Assembly (NCBI RefSeq): GCF_000383915.1
Contig: NZ_KB912942.1
Span: 8,450,470-8,514,469 of the forward strand
From: Amycolatopsis benzoatilytica AK 16/65
GTDB taxonomy: Bacteria; Actinomycetota; Actinomycetes; Mycobacteriales; Pseudonocardiaceae
Direction: 5' to 3'
DNA: 64,000 nucleotides
Shown here: positions 41,825 to 50,361 of the stretch, piece by piece
How positions within the stretch are numbered: position 1 is the first letter of the stretch
Layout: every line of letters begins with the position of its first letter
Translations under genes and position numbers: made by a program
Notes under the pieces: generated by a model
What the model saw: only the letters and a program-made list of their open reading frames with translations
Databases searched by the model: none
What the model was told of the DNA's origin: nothing

Positions 41825-44104
41825 TCAGCGGGGACGCGGCAGGTCGCCGAAGAGCGAGCCCTGCTCGCCGAGCGAGCGGGCTCGGCCGCTGGGACGGCCG
41901 AGTCCGGCGGCCATCGCGACCGCGTTGTCCCATTCCGGGTCGGCGAGGTATTCGGTGTGCTTCAAAACTCCGGGCGCCCAGCGCCGACGACCGTCGGGCG
42001 CGCGCAGCGGATCTGGCAGCCAGTGGTCGCCGCCGAGGACCAGGACCCCGGCGTCGTCCGGCTTGGCTTCCAGCGGGCCCCAATGGCCTTCGGCCAGGTA
42101 GCCGTCGCCGAGCAGGTGTTTTCCGCTGGTCTGATGCCGCCAGGTGGTGACGCCGCCGCCGAAGATGTCGGTGCCGCGGCACAACGCCCGCCATCGGCCG
42201 TCGAGCGTCGAGAACAGGTCGGCCAGCGAGTCCTGCGGCAGCACCGCCGGGAACGCCCGCTGGTAGCCCCACTGCAGCGGAGATCCCGCGGTGAGCAGTC
42301 CGACGCGGTCGCGTTCGTCCGGCGGAAGCTCGGCGCACAGCCGGGCCGCGGTGAGCACGGTGAGGATGCTGCCGAGGTTCAGACCGGAAAGCACGACGCG
42401 AGTGCCCGGTTCGGCTAGGTGCTCCTTGACCCGCGCGGTCAGTTCGGGCACTACCTTGAGCGCGTAACACGGCGGCACGCCCGGATGTGCCGCGCGCGGC
42501 CAGAACGACACGAGGTCCGCGAGCGCGCCGAGGTGCCGGCTGCGCTGCGGCGACCGGGCGGCGGAGTAGACCACCCGCAGCAGCCCGGCGGCGAGACCGC
42601 CGAGCGCGAAGACGCCGAGTGCGGACACCGGCGTGAACCAGCCCGGATGCAGTCCGAACCCGAACCGGACCACGAGCAGCGCGGCCGCACCGACGCACAG
42701 GCCCAGCGTCACGATCATCGCCAGGTGGTGCAGGTGCCGGCGTTCCCAGGCTGAGCGGGCCCACGCCCGGGCGGCGTCTTGTTCCTGCTGCCGGTCGTGC
42801 TCCATCAGTTCGACGATCGGCGGGATCCCGCGCCGGCGGCGGCGCAGCGGGACGGCGATCGCGTAGCCAGCCACCGAAAGCAGCCCGATCAGACCGAGCC
42901 CGCCGCCCCACAGCACGGTGATCAGGTCGTAGGTGGTGGGCAGCGCGAGCCCGTCGGTGCGCAGCAGTTTCCGGACCACGATCGCCAGCCCGGCGCCGAA
43001 TCCGCCGCCGAGCAACCCGGCCAGCGCCAGCACCGGAGCCGCGGCCCAGCCCCCGAGCCACGGTCGCAGCCGGCGTGGCCGGTCCTTCCAGCTCGACCGG
43101 GCCAGCAGCGCCGACGGGATCAGCGCGAGCGCGAACAACGCGGTGACCACCAGCAACGCGCCGCCGAGCCCCTCGACAGTGTTGTCGACGCCCGGCAACC
43201 GGTCGCCTACCGGCGCGGCCAGGAAAGCGGCCACGACGACCAGCGCTGTCGCGAAGGTCATCAGGGTGCGCCGCGCGACGCGTCCGGTGTCGCTGCCGAC
43301 CGCGGCCCCGACTAGCACCGCGAACACCAGCGCGAGCGCGCAGCTCCACGCGATCAGCTGCGGTAGCCGGGTCGGCACGCGGAATGGTCCGCCCAGCAAG
43401 GGCAAGGCAATACAGGCGAGTGCCGCGACCGCGTGCAGTGCGGACATTCCGGGCGCTTCCGGATCGGCGCGCACATGCAGCGGCGCGCCTTTCCGGCTGG
43501 GATGTTCGGGCGATCGCACCCGCCAATTCGTGGCGGACATCCGGTGCAGCACCGCGACCAGCGCCAGCAGGACGGCCACCCCGGCGCCGAGCCTCCACGG
43601 CCCGGTACGCACTTCCCGCGGCACCCAGCCGAGGCAGGCCCGGCCGGGCGCGAGGCATTGGGTGGCGACGAGGTCCAGCACCGCCGCCGTGACCTGGCTG
43701 ACCAGCAGCATCGTCAGCAGCACCGCGGCGATCCGCAGCAGCCCGCGGCACAGCCCGCCGAGCCAGCGGCCGCGGTGCACCGGCGGCAGCATCCAGAACG
43801 CGACGTTCGCCAGCGAAAACGGGAAGAGCAGCGCCCAGGTGGCCTTCGCCGCGCCGCCGGACGTCATGCCGCTCCACAGGTAGCCTTCGACTGTGCGCGG
43901 GATCGACCGGCCGAGCGCGGGAACCACCGGGCCAGGCGCGGGGCGGCGGAGCCGGTCGGCCGGGCGCATCACGCGGCCGAGCCCGTCGCCGGCGACGTCG
44001 ACGGCCTGGACCGTGTCGAGGAGCGTTTCGCCGCTCGTGCCCACGAGCCCGGACACCCTGATTTCGACGATGCGGGTGTCAGGTCCGGGGAGCGGGGCGG
44101 GCAC
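41825..44104 (-). CDS. Large polytopic membrane protein with C-terminal hydrolase-like domain
   Basis: A 759-residue protein of unknown function. After a 100-residue cytosolic head containing EGYLWSGMTSGGAAKATWALLF, about eight to ten spans run to about residue 500, with a charged cytosolic loop (MEHDRQQEQDAARAWARSAW) before the last pair. The C-terminal 230 residues are soluble. VVLSGLNLGSILTVLTAARL looks like the nucleophile elbow of an alpha/beta hydrolase with Asn in place of Ser, and TSGKHLLGDGYLAEGHWG, DHWLPDPLR could hold acid and His residues. GTG 44104 is the only plausible start. It could be a lipid-modifying or pseudo-enzyme; not recognised further. Confidence 0.78.
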   Translation of the reverse strand: MPAPLPGPDTRIVEIRVSGLVGTSGETLLDTVQAVDVAGDGLGRVMRPADRLRRPAPGPVVPALGRSIPRTVEGYLWSGMTSGGAAKATWALLFPFSLANVAFWMLPPVHRGRWLGGLCRGLLRIAAVLLTMLLVSQVTAAVLDLVATQCLAPGRACLGWVPREVRTGPWRLGAGVAVLLALVAVLHRMSATNWRVRSPEHPSRKGAPLHVRADPEAPGMSALHAVAALACIALPLLGGPFRVPTRLPQLIAWSCALALVFAVLVGAAVGSDTGRVARRTLMTFATALVVVAAFLAAPVGDRLPGVDNTVEGLGGALLVVTALFALALIPSALLARSSWKDRPRRLRPWLGGWAAAPVLALAGLLGGGFGAGLAIVVRKLLRTDGLALPTTYDLITVLWGGGLGLIGLLSVAGYAIAVPLRRRRRGIPPIVELMEHDRQQEQDAARAWARSAWERRHLHHLAMIVTLGLCVGAAALLVVRFGFGLHPGWFTPVSALGVFALGGLAAGLLRVVYSAARSPQRSRHLGALADLVSFWPRAAHPGVPPCYALKVVPELTARVKEHLAEPGTRVVLSGLNLGSILTVLTAARLCAELPPDERDRVGLLTAGSPLQWGYQRAFPAVLPQDSLADLFSTLDGRWRALCRGTDIFGGGVTTWRHQTSGKHLLGDGYLAEGHWGPLEAKPDDAGVLVLGGDHWLPDPLRAPDGRRRWAPGVLKHTEYLADPEWDNAVAMAAGLGRPSGRARSLGEQGSLFGDLPRPR

Positions 44105-44190
44105 GGTAAGGGTCTCCTCATCCGTTCGATTCAGGGTCGAGCCGACAACGGTACTGTTCAGGTGCCATCAAACCTTGGAGGAACCGCACT

Positions 44191-45663
44191 ATGACCCCCG
44201 AAAGCGTTGTCAAGCGGCACGACACCCGGGGCGGCATCGAATTCGCCGTCGCCGATCTCGACGCCGCTGAGTTCGGCCGGAAGGAGATCCGGCTGGCGGA
44301 GCACGAGATGCCCGGCCTGATGGCGCTGCGCCGCGAATACTCGGAGGTCTACCCGCTGCGCGGCGCGCGGATCGCCGGTTCGCTGCACATGACGGTGCAG
44401 ACCGCGGTGCTGATCGAGACGCTGGTGGCGCTGGGCGCGGAGGTCCGCTGGGCCTCGTGCAACATCTTCTCGACCCAGGACCACGCGGCCGCCGCGGTCG
44501 TGGTCGGCCCGCACGGCACGCCGGAGGAGCCCAAGGGCGTACCGGTGTTCGCGTGGAAGGGCGAGACGCTCGAGGAGTACTGGTGGTGCACCGAGCGGAT
44601 GCTCACCTGGGAGGGCGAAGGCCCGAACATGATCCTCGACGACGGCGGCGACGCCACCATGCTGGTGCACAAGGGCACCGAGTACGAGAAGGCGGGCGTG
44701 GTTCCGCCCGCCGACGACGAGGACCCCGAAGAGTGGAAGGTCTTCTTGGAGCTGCTGCGTGCTTCGGTCGCGGCGGACTCGGGCAAGTGGACCGCCATCG
44801 GCCAGGGCGTCAAGGGCGTCACCGAGGAGACGACGACCGGGGTGCTCCGGCTGTACCAGCTGGCCGCGGCGGGTGAGCTGCTGTTCCCCGCGATCAACGT
44901 CAACGACTCGGTGACGAAGTCGAAGTTCGACAACCGCTACGGCATCCGCCACTCGCTGATCGACGGCATCAACCGCGGCACGGACGTGCTGATCGGCGGC
45001 AAGGTCGCGGTGGTCTGCGGTTACGGCGACGTCGGCAAGGGCGCGGCGGAATCGCTGCGCGGCCAGGGCGCACGGGTGATCATCACCGAGATCGACCCGA
45101 TCTGCGCGCTGCAGGCGATGATGGACGGCTACCAGGTCAAGCGCCTGGAGACGGTGCTCGACGAGGGCGACATCTACGTGACCACCACCGGCAACAAGAA
45201 CGTGGTGATGGTCGAGCACATGGCGCGGATGAAGCACCAGGCGATCGTCGGCAACATCGGCCACTTCGACAACGAACTCGACATGGCCGGCCTCGCGCGG
45301 TACCCGGGTGTGCGCCGGGTGAACATCAAGCCGCAGGTCGACGAGTGGGTGTTCCCGGACGGCAAGAGCATCCTGGTGCTGTCCGAGGGGCGCTTGCTGA
45401 ACTTGGGCAATGCGACCGGGCACCCGAGCTTCGTGATGTCGAACAGTTTCGCGAACCAGGTCATCGCGCAGGTCGAGCTCTTCACGAAGACTGAGGAGTA
45501 CGACAAGGAGGTGTACCGCCTCCCGAAGAAGCTGGACGAGAAGGTGGCGCGGATTCACCTGGAAGCGCTCGGCGGGGAGCTGACGAAGCTGACGAAGGAG
45601 CAGGCGGAGTACATCGACGTGGACGTGGAAGGGCCGTTCAAGTCGGAGCACTATCGGTACTGA
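44191..45663 (+). CDS. ahcY: Adenosylhomocysteinase
   Basis: A 490-residue NAD-dependent enzyme that splits S-adenosylhomocysteine into adenosine and homocysteine, relieving inhibition of methyltransferases. The NAD-binding block is [19 protein letters not shown]; substrate-binding blocks include [15 protein letters not shown] and [24 protein letters not shown], and the C-terminal dimer tail ends KSEHYRY. The insertion [20 protein letters not shown] is normal, and a ~40-residue segment around 155-190 is the insertion typical of bacterial enzymes. ATG 44191 follows TTGGAGG. Confidence 0.97.
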   Translation: MTPESVVKRHDTRGGIEFAVADLDAAEFGRKEIRLAEHEMPGLMALRREYSEVYPLRGARIAGSLHMTVQTAVLIETLVALGAEVRWASCNIFSTQDHAAAAVVVGPHGTPEEPKGVPVFAWKGETLEEYWWCTERMLTWEGEGPNMILDDGGDATMLVHKGTEYEKAGVVPPADDEDPEEWKVFLELLRASVAADSGKWTAIGQGVKGVTEETTTGVLRLYQLAAAGELLFPAINVNDSVTKSKFDNRYGIRHSLIDGINRGTDVLIGGKVAVVCGYGDVGKGAAESLRGQGARVIITEIDPICALQAMMDGYQVKRLETVLDEGDIYVTTTGNKNVVMVEHMARMKHQAIVGNIGHFDNELDMAGLARYPGVRRVNIKPQVDEWVFPDGKSILVLSEGRLLNLGNATGHPSFVMSNSFANQVIAQVELFTKTEEYDKEVYRLPKKLDEKVARIHLEALGGELTKLTKEQAEYIDVDVEGPFKSEHYRY

Positions 45664-45672
45664 TCGCCGTTT

Positions 45673-45727
45673 CGGCAGACACTGAAGCCGCCCCGGGGCC
45701 TCGTCCTGGGGCGGCTTTTGTCTGCCG
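45673..45727 (+). terminator. Nested intrinsic terminator after ahcY
   Basis: Inner arms GCCGCCCC (45687-45694) and GGGGCGGC (45708-45715) are followed by TTTT; outer arms CGGCAGAC (45673-45680) and GTCTGCCG (45720-45727) extend the stem. Confidence 0.85.
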
Positions 45728-45825
45728 ATTTCTCAATTTCTGTTCGGCCCTCCCGGGCATTCCTGGCTGTGCAGCGACTGGCACGCCTGGGCTGACGCCG
45801 CCGAAGCCAACGGTCTTCTCGTCTG

Positions 45826-46365
45826 CTAGCCCCGCGGGTACCGCATGGTCAGCAATGCGGTTGCCGCCCCGCCGATCCCGCGGTAAACGTGCGCTACGTC
45901 GGCGGCAAAGGCATGCGTCTCGTTCGGCGAAACAATCACCGGCGCGTTCGCTGCCCCCGTTTCCACCGCGCCGCTCAGCACCGTCACAATCTCCCGCACC
46001 CCCGGACTGTGCGGGGCCGAAACCTGGCGCGTCTCGCGAATCGTCAGCCGATAAACCTCGGTAACCTCCGACGACTCCTCCCACCGTCCCAGCAGTACTG
46101 CCGAAACGCTGTCTCCCTGCGCCTCCGCCGGGCCGTCGAAAAGCAGATCGCTCAGCGGAATCGACAGCGCGGTCGCGATGGCGAACAACGTGTCGAGGGT
46201 CGGATTCCGCCGCCCGTTCTCCAATTCCGACAGCGTTCCCTTGCCCAGTCCGCTGTCCGCGGCGAGTGCGGTCAGCCCCAGGCCGGCTCGGGTGCGCAGG
46301 GTTCGGATCCGGTTGCCGACCGCGGCGGCGAGCGCGCGACCGGGCAGGTCAGGGGAGGCAGGCAC
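45826..46365 (-). CDS. XRE-family regulator with C-terminal cupin
   Basis: A 179-residue regulator. The N-terminal helix-turn-helix (about 13-65) reads VGNRIRTLRTRAGLGLTALA, GLGKGTLSELENGRRNPTLDTLFAIA. The C-terminal half is a small cupin (APHSPGVREIVTVLSGAVETG ... IVSPNETHAFAADVAHVYRG) that probably binds an effector. GTG 46365 is 7 nt after TAGACT (46378-46373 on this strand), implying a leaderless message. A 16-bp palindrome lies just upstream, shared with the divergent ybaK-like gene, so the protein may control both. Confidence 0.88.
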   Translation of the reverse strand: MPASPDLPGRALAAAVGNRIRTLRTRAGLGLTALAADSGLGKGTLSELENGRRNPTLDTLFAIATALSIPLSDLLFDGPAEAQGDSVSAVLLGRWEESSEVTEVYRLTIRETRQVSAPHSPGVREIVTVLSGAVETGAANAPVIVSPNETHAFAADVAHVYRGIGGAATALLTMRYPRG

Positions 46366-46380
46366 CCGGCCTAGTCTAGT

Positions 46381-46396
46381 GTTCTGTTTACAGAAC
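46381..46396. promoter_or_regulatory. Operator palindrome between XRE regulator and YbaK genes
   Basis: GTTCTGT and ACAGAAC flank TT, a perfect 7-bp inverted repeat. It abuts the TAGACT -10 of the regulator and lies 16 nt before the ybaK ATG, where bound protein would block both directions. Confidence 0.72.
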
Positions 46397-46411
46397 GGCA
46401 GGAGGCAGACG

Positions 46412-46873
46412 ATGTCGGCAACCCAGAACGTGCAGAACGCGCTCGAAACGGCCGGAGCCGCCGGGCAGGCTCGGACGCTTCCGCAGTCCACGCGGACCGC
46501 GGCCGAGGCTGCCGACGCGCTCGGCTGCGAGGTCGGCGCGATCGCCAACAGCCTGGTCTTCATGGCCGACGGCCAGCCGCTGCTGGTCTTGACCAGCGGC
46601 GCGCACCGGGTGGACGTCGAGGCGCTGGCCGCGCGGCTCGGGCGCGAGCGGATCCGGCGGGCGAAGCCGGACGAGGTGCGGGCGGCGACCGGGCAGGTGA
46701 TCGGCGGGGTGTCGCCGGTCGGGCATCCGGCTCCGGTGGAGACCGTGGTGGACGAGGCGTTGCGGCGGTATCCCCAGCTGTGGGCGGCGGCGGGCACGCC
46801 GAACTCGGTGTTCCCGACCAGCTTCGACGAGCTGGTGCGGATCACCGAGGGCGCGGTCGTGCGGGTGAACTAG
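46412..46873 (+). CDS. YbaK/EbsC family aminoacyl-tRNA deacylase
   Basis: A 153-residue protein of the INS/YbaK superfamily that edits mischarged tRNA in trans (Cys-tRNA-Pro in YbaK). Family blocks are TAAEAADALGCEVGAIANSLVF with the catalytic Lys position replaced by Asn-Ser, TSGAHRVD, and the GGVSPVGHP loop, which is diagnostic. The K45 of E. coli YbaK (KTLxxxxD) is not evident here, so the substrate may differ. ATG 46412 follows GGAGG. Its stop codon shares the sequence CTAG with the stop of the opposite gene. Confidence 0.88.
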   Translation: MSATQNVQNALETAGAAGQARTLPQSTRTAAEAADALGCEVGAIANSLVFMADGQPLLVLTSGAHRVDVEALAARLGRERIRRAKPDEVRAATGQVIGGVSPVGHPAPVETVVDEALRRYPQLWAAAGTPNSVFPTSFDELVRITEGAVVRVN

Positions 46874-47862
46874 TTCCACTCCACCGCGATGCCGGCCAGC
46901 CCGGGGCCGGTGTCGCGGAAGTACCCGCTGGTCACCCCGCCGGTGTCGCACGGCAGTTCCTCGGCCTCGACGGGCAGTGCGTCGTCGCGGGCGCGGACTT
47001 CGCGGGTGACCCGGGCCGGCATCGCGGCCGGCGCGAACTGCAGCTGCAGCAGGTAGCTCGCGCACTGATCGCGCAGCATCCGGTAGTACCCGGGGAACGT
47101 GACGGCCGAGTTGTCGTGGATCTCGAAGCAGAAGACGTGGATCTCGCCCTCGGCGAGCTTCCGGTCGAACAGCAGCTCGGTCGCCATCGTCTCGCGGGCC
47201 GGGTGCCGGCGGATCCGGCCGACCCGGCAGCCTTCGGCGGTGATCAGCTCGACGTCGTCGATCCGGCAGCCGGGGTCGCCGTTGTACACCGCGACGTACC
47301 GGTCCGGGCCGTGCCGGCGGGCCCGCGTGACCAGCCGGGTGCGGAACTTCACCTGGTGCTGCTTCTCGTCGATGGTGATCTGGTCGTGCACCGACAGCAT
47401 CTCGAGGTCGGCGTTGGCCTGCCGGGAGGCAGGCGGCGAACCGAGATCGGTCATCAGCTGTTCGACGATCGCGCCCATCTCGCCCGAGCGCAGGTCGTGG
47501 AACGACGCCGCGGCCTGGTGCCCGCGCGGTCGCGAGGTGCGCGGGCCGATCAGCACCACCAGCGAGTCCGAGGGCAGCTGCAGCACCGACTCCAGCGCTC
47601 GGACGGCGGGCAGCGCCTTGGGCACCTCCGGCTGGCGGAGCCCGCGCTGCCAGTAGCTCAGCGTCGACTGTCCGATGTGGACCCCGCGGAGCGCGAGGTG
47701 CGCGCGCAGCCGCGCCAGCGAGAGTCCGCGATGTGCGATCGCGAGCCGCAACGCCTGGTGGAACTCCCCGGTGCGAAGCGCCTCGGCGAGTTCGGGCGGC
47801 AGGTCGCTCGAGCTGCGCCGGCCTGGTTCCATGATCAGTGGGCCATCCCCGTCTCGTGCCAC
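46870..47862 (-). CDS. Helix-turn-helix protein, conserved actinobacterial hypothetical
   Basis: A 330-residue protein. The N-terminal 100 residues have an XRE-like fold (LRLAIAHRGLSLARLRAHLALRGVHIGQSTLSYWQRGLRQPE). The remainder is a large beta-rich domain with no recognised family: DLEMLSVHDQITIDEKQHQV, RTRLVTRARRHGPDRYVAVYNGDPGC and FCFEIHDNSAVTFPGYYRMLRD. Such proteins are conserved in Pseudonocardiales and may sense a ligand. GTG 47862 (with GGGAAAG upstream) or ATG 47832 may be the start. It is divergent from a small exported protein and shares with it an inverted repeat. Confidence 0.8.
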   Translation of the reverse strand: MARDGDGPLIMEPGRRSSSDLPPELAEALRTGEFHQALRLAIAHRGLSLARLRAHLALRGVHIGQSTLSYWQRGLRQPEVPKALPAVRALESVLQLPSDSLVVLIGPRTSRPRGHQAAASFHDLRSGEMGAIVEQLMTDLGSPPASRQANADLEMLSVHDQITIDEKQHQVKFRTRLVTRARRHGPDRYVAVYNGDPGCRIDDVELITAEGCRVGRIRRHPARETMATELLFDRKLAEGEIHVFCFEIHDNSAVTFPGYYRMLRDQCASYLLQLQFAPAAMPARVTREVRARDDALPVEAEELPCDTGGVTSGYFRDTGPGLAGIAVEWN

Positions 47863-48100
47863 CGCTTTCCCTTCGCTTCCCGCCCGTGCGCTGGGCGTGA
47901 ATGCCGCGGAACGTTCACGTTAGCAGCGCGCGGTCACGGGTCTGGCCCCCGTTTGGTGTGCTTGGCCACGGAAGGGTAACCGTTCCGTGTTCCAGTACGG
48001 ACCCGGAACACCCCCGTCGCCGGACCAGCACCTTGCTCCGCGTGATCAACCGGTTCACCGTTGTGATCACCCACTGGCACGTCGAGGCGGGAGGTGCGCC

Positions 48101-48442
48101 GTGGTCCTGGGAAAACACACTCACGCGGGAAGCACCGCCGGGCGTGTCCGGCGGCGCTCGATCACTCGCCGAAGGCATGGTGGACGCCTGCTGCTGGTGG
48201 TGGCGTTCACGGGCCTGGCGTTGCCGGTGTCGGCTCCGGGCGCGGGCGCGGCGCAGCCCGCCGACACCGGCAACGCCCACCTGGCCGCCGCGCCGCACAG
48301 CGCGGTCGTGCCGCGCGATGGTGCGGGCCAAGTGCAGCAAGCGCCGTCGGACGACGACTGGATCCCGCTGCTCTGCCTGGCCGGGCTGCTGGTCGCGGTG
48401 CCGGTCGGCTACTACGCCTACGCGCGCCGCCAGGCTGCCTGA
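48101..48442 (+). CDS. Small exported membrane-anchored protein
   Basis: A 113-residue protein. A basic Arg-rich start (GRVRRRSITRRRHGGR) leads to a signal-like span (LLLVVAFTGLALPVSAPGAG), then a polar stretch of about 35 residues outside the cell and a C-terminal span (WIPLLCLAGLLVAVPVGYYAYA) with a short basic tail. This is two hydrophobic segments with no sorting motif; unknown function. GTG 48101 has GGGAGG 8 nt upstream. It precedes tmk by 26 nt. Confidence 0.65.
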   Translation: MVLGKHTHAGSTAGRVRRRSITRRRHGGRLLLVVAFTGLALPVSAPGAGAAQPADTGNAHLAAAPHSAVVPRDGAGQVQQAPSDDDWIPLLCLAGLLVAVPVGYYAYARRQAA

Positions 48443-48468
48443 ACGAGCCACCCAGTATCTTCGACGGT

Positions 48469-49110
48469 GTGGGGCGACTGGTCGTAATCGAAGGTCTGGA
48501 CGGCGCGGGCAAGCGCACGCTGTCCGAGGGGCTGACTGCTGCGCTGACCGACGCGGGAGCGAGCGTCGGCAGTCTCGCCTTCCCACGCTACGGCCGCAGC
48601 GTGCACGCCGATCTGGTGCGGGAAGCGCTGCACCGCGGACACGGTGACCTCGCCGATTCGGTGTACGGCATGGCGCTGCTCTACGCGCTCGACCGCAGCG
48701 GCGCGGCTGATGAGATCCGCGAGCTGCTCGACGCGAACGACGTCGTCCTGCTGGACCGATACGTCGCCTCGAACGCCGCGTACGCCGCCGCGCGCCTGCA
48801 CGAGCATGCCGACGGTGCCGTCGTGCAGTGGGTTTGGAACCTCGAAGTGGAGCGATTCGGTCTGCCTCGGCCAGACGCGCACCTGCTGCTTCGGGTGAGC
48901 CCAGAGGTCGCCGCCGAGCGTGCCGTACGCCGCGCGGCGGCCGACGCGGCGCGCACCCGCGACGCGTTCGAGTCGGACGATTCGCTGCAGCAGCGTTGTG
49001 CCGCGGTGTACGACGAGCTGGCGGCGGCTTCGTGGCTGGCGCCGTGGCATGTGCTGGACGGCGTCGCGGGGGTTGACCTGCCGACGCTGGCGAAGTCCTT
49101 GCTCGCTTAG
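48469..49110 (+). CDS. tmk: Thymidylate kinase
   Basis: A 213-residue dTMP kinase. The P-loop is IEGLDGAGKRT (residues 7-17), with Lys-Arg as in mycobacterial TMPK; FPRYGRS and LLDRYVASNAAYAAARLHE hold the substrate. The protein makes dTDP for DNA synthesis. GTG 48469 is preferred: it follows a TATCTT -10 (48456-48461) by 7 nt, which suggests a leaderless message, and gives VGRLVVIEG, the normal start. Gene order ahcY-tmk-mtrA is that of mycobacteria, here with inserted genes. Confidence 0.94.
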   Translation: MGRLVVIEGLDGAGKRTLSEGLTAALTDAGASVGSLAFPRYGRSVHADLVREALHRGHGDLADSVYGMALLYALDRSGAADEIRELLDANDVVLLDRYVASNAAYAAARLHEHADGAVVQWVWNLEVERFGLPRPDAHLLLRVSPEVAAERAVRRAAADAARTRDAFESDDSLQQRCAAVYDELAAASWLAPWHVLDGVAGVDLPTLAKSLLA

Positions 49111-49142
49111 CCAAGGGGCCGCGGTGGCGGTGCGCCCGTCCC

Positions 49143-49197
49143 GTCCGTGAAGGGCCCCTTGAGGGACTTGGCTTCCGGCAAGGGGCCCTTCACGGAC
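49143..49197. repeat. Palindromic repeat (CCGTGAAGGG family)
   Basis: GTCCGTGAAGGGCCCCTT (49143-49160) and AAGGGGCCCTTCACGGAC (49180-49197) pair perfectly; the centre GAGGGACTTGGCTTCCGGC is partly complementary. It is between convergent tmk and solA genes. Confidence 0.87.
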
Positions 49198-49221
49198 CGC
49201 GGGTGCGGCGGGAGGCGTCCG

Positions 49222-50361
49222 CTACTTCGCCGGGCGAGCCGCGTCGAACCTCGCCGGGTCGAACAATGCGATCGGATGACGGGTCGTGCCGTCGATCACC
49301 AGGTCCGCGAGGATTTCCCCGACCACCGGGACGAACTTGAAGCCATGTCCGGAGAACCCGCACGCGACGACCGCGCGCGGATGCTTCGGGTGCGGGGCGA
49401 TCACGAAATGCTCGTCCGGGGTGTTGGTGTAGAGACAGGTCGCCGCGCGGCGGAAGGTCGCCGGTAGCGTCGGCAGCCGGGAACCGACGACGTCCGCGAC
49501 CGCGCGCACCTCGGCGTCGTGGATCCGCCGGTCGATCGTGTCGGCGGTGCACGGCTCGCCGCCAAGGTGCACGGCGACTTTCACGCCTTGCGCGGTGTGC
49601 GCGGGAAATCCGTAGAACTGGCCGCCTTCCGCGGTTTCCCAGAGGTACACGGGATGATCGGCGAACGGGCGCACGTCCGCTGGTTCGAACCAGTACTGGA
49701 CCTGCCGCTGCACCTCGAATTCCACGCCGAGATCCCCGAGCAGCTCCGGCGCCCACGCGCCGGGGCACAGCACGAGCCGTTCGGCGGTGTAGTAGTTCGA
49801 AGCGGTGCCGACGCGCACTCCGGCGTCAGTGCCGGTCCAGGTGAACACCTGCTCTTCGTGGTGCAGCTCGGCCCCGTGGCGCGCGGCGAGTCGCAGGTGC
49901 TCGGCGACGCTGCCTTCCGGCGACACGAAACCGGCGCCCGGCTCCCACAGCGCCACCTCGTCGTCGGCGGGAGCGATGGTGGGGAAGCGGCGGCGGATCT
50001 CACCCGCGGACAGGATTTCGTGCGGGATGTCGAACTTCTCCGCGGAAAGCGTGCTGCCGGTGATGGTGCGCGACTCCGGCGGTCCGCCCATCACCGCGCC
50101 GCAGCGGGTGAACAGCGCGCGTCCGGAGTCGCGTTCCAGCTCGTCCCACAGCTCGTGCGCGCGCAGCAGCAGCGGTACGTAATCCGGGCCTTCGAGGTAC
50201 GCCTGCCGCGTGATCCGCGATCCGCCGTGGCTCGAACCGAGGTTGTGCACCGGCGCGTACTGGTCGATCCCGAGCACCTTCTGGCCCCGTTTCGCCAGCC
50301 GGTACGCCGCCGCGCTGCCCATTCCGCCGAGTCCGACCACGATCACGTCGTAATGCGTCAT
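49222..50361 (-). CDS. solA: N-methyl-L-tryptophan oxidase / monomeric sarcosine oxidase
   Basis: A 379-residue flavoprotein that oxidises N-methyl amino acids to the free amine, formaldehyde and peroxide. The FAD dinucleotide fold is [18 protein letters not shown] at the start; [14 protein letters not shown] is the MSOX-family block. Cys309 in [12 protein letters not shown] matches the covalent FAD attachment of monomeric sarcosine oxidase, and [19 protein letters not shown] is conserved. ATG 50361 overlaps the stop of the larger flavoprotein gene. Together with it and the upstream IclR gene it forms a probable catabolic cassette for N-methylated amines. Confidence 0.9.
   Translation of the reverse strand: MTHYDVIVVGLGGMGSAAAYRLAKRGQKVLGIDQYAPVHNLGSSHGGSRITRQAYLEGPDYVPLLLRAHELWDELERDSGRALFTRCGAVMGGPPESRTITGSTLSAEKFDIPHEILSAGEIRRRFPTIAPADDEVALWEPGAGFVSPEGSVAEHLRLAARHGAELHHEEQVFTWTGTDAGVRVGTASNYYTAERLVLCPGAWAPELLGDLGVEFEVQRQVQYWFEPADVRPFADHPVYLWETAEGGQFYGFPAHTAQGVKVAVHLGGEPCTADTIDRRIHDAEVRAVADVVGSRLPTLPATFRRAATCLYTNTPDEHFVIAPHPKHPRAVVACGFSGHGFKFVPVVGEILADLVIDGTTRHPIALFDPARFDAARPAK

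Noticed and set aside
44105..44190. SAH or SAM riboswitch before ahcY
   Set aside because: The 86-nt gap lacks the conserved core of SAH riboswitches and has no long paired structure.
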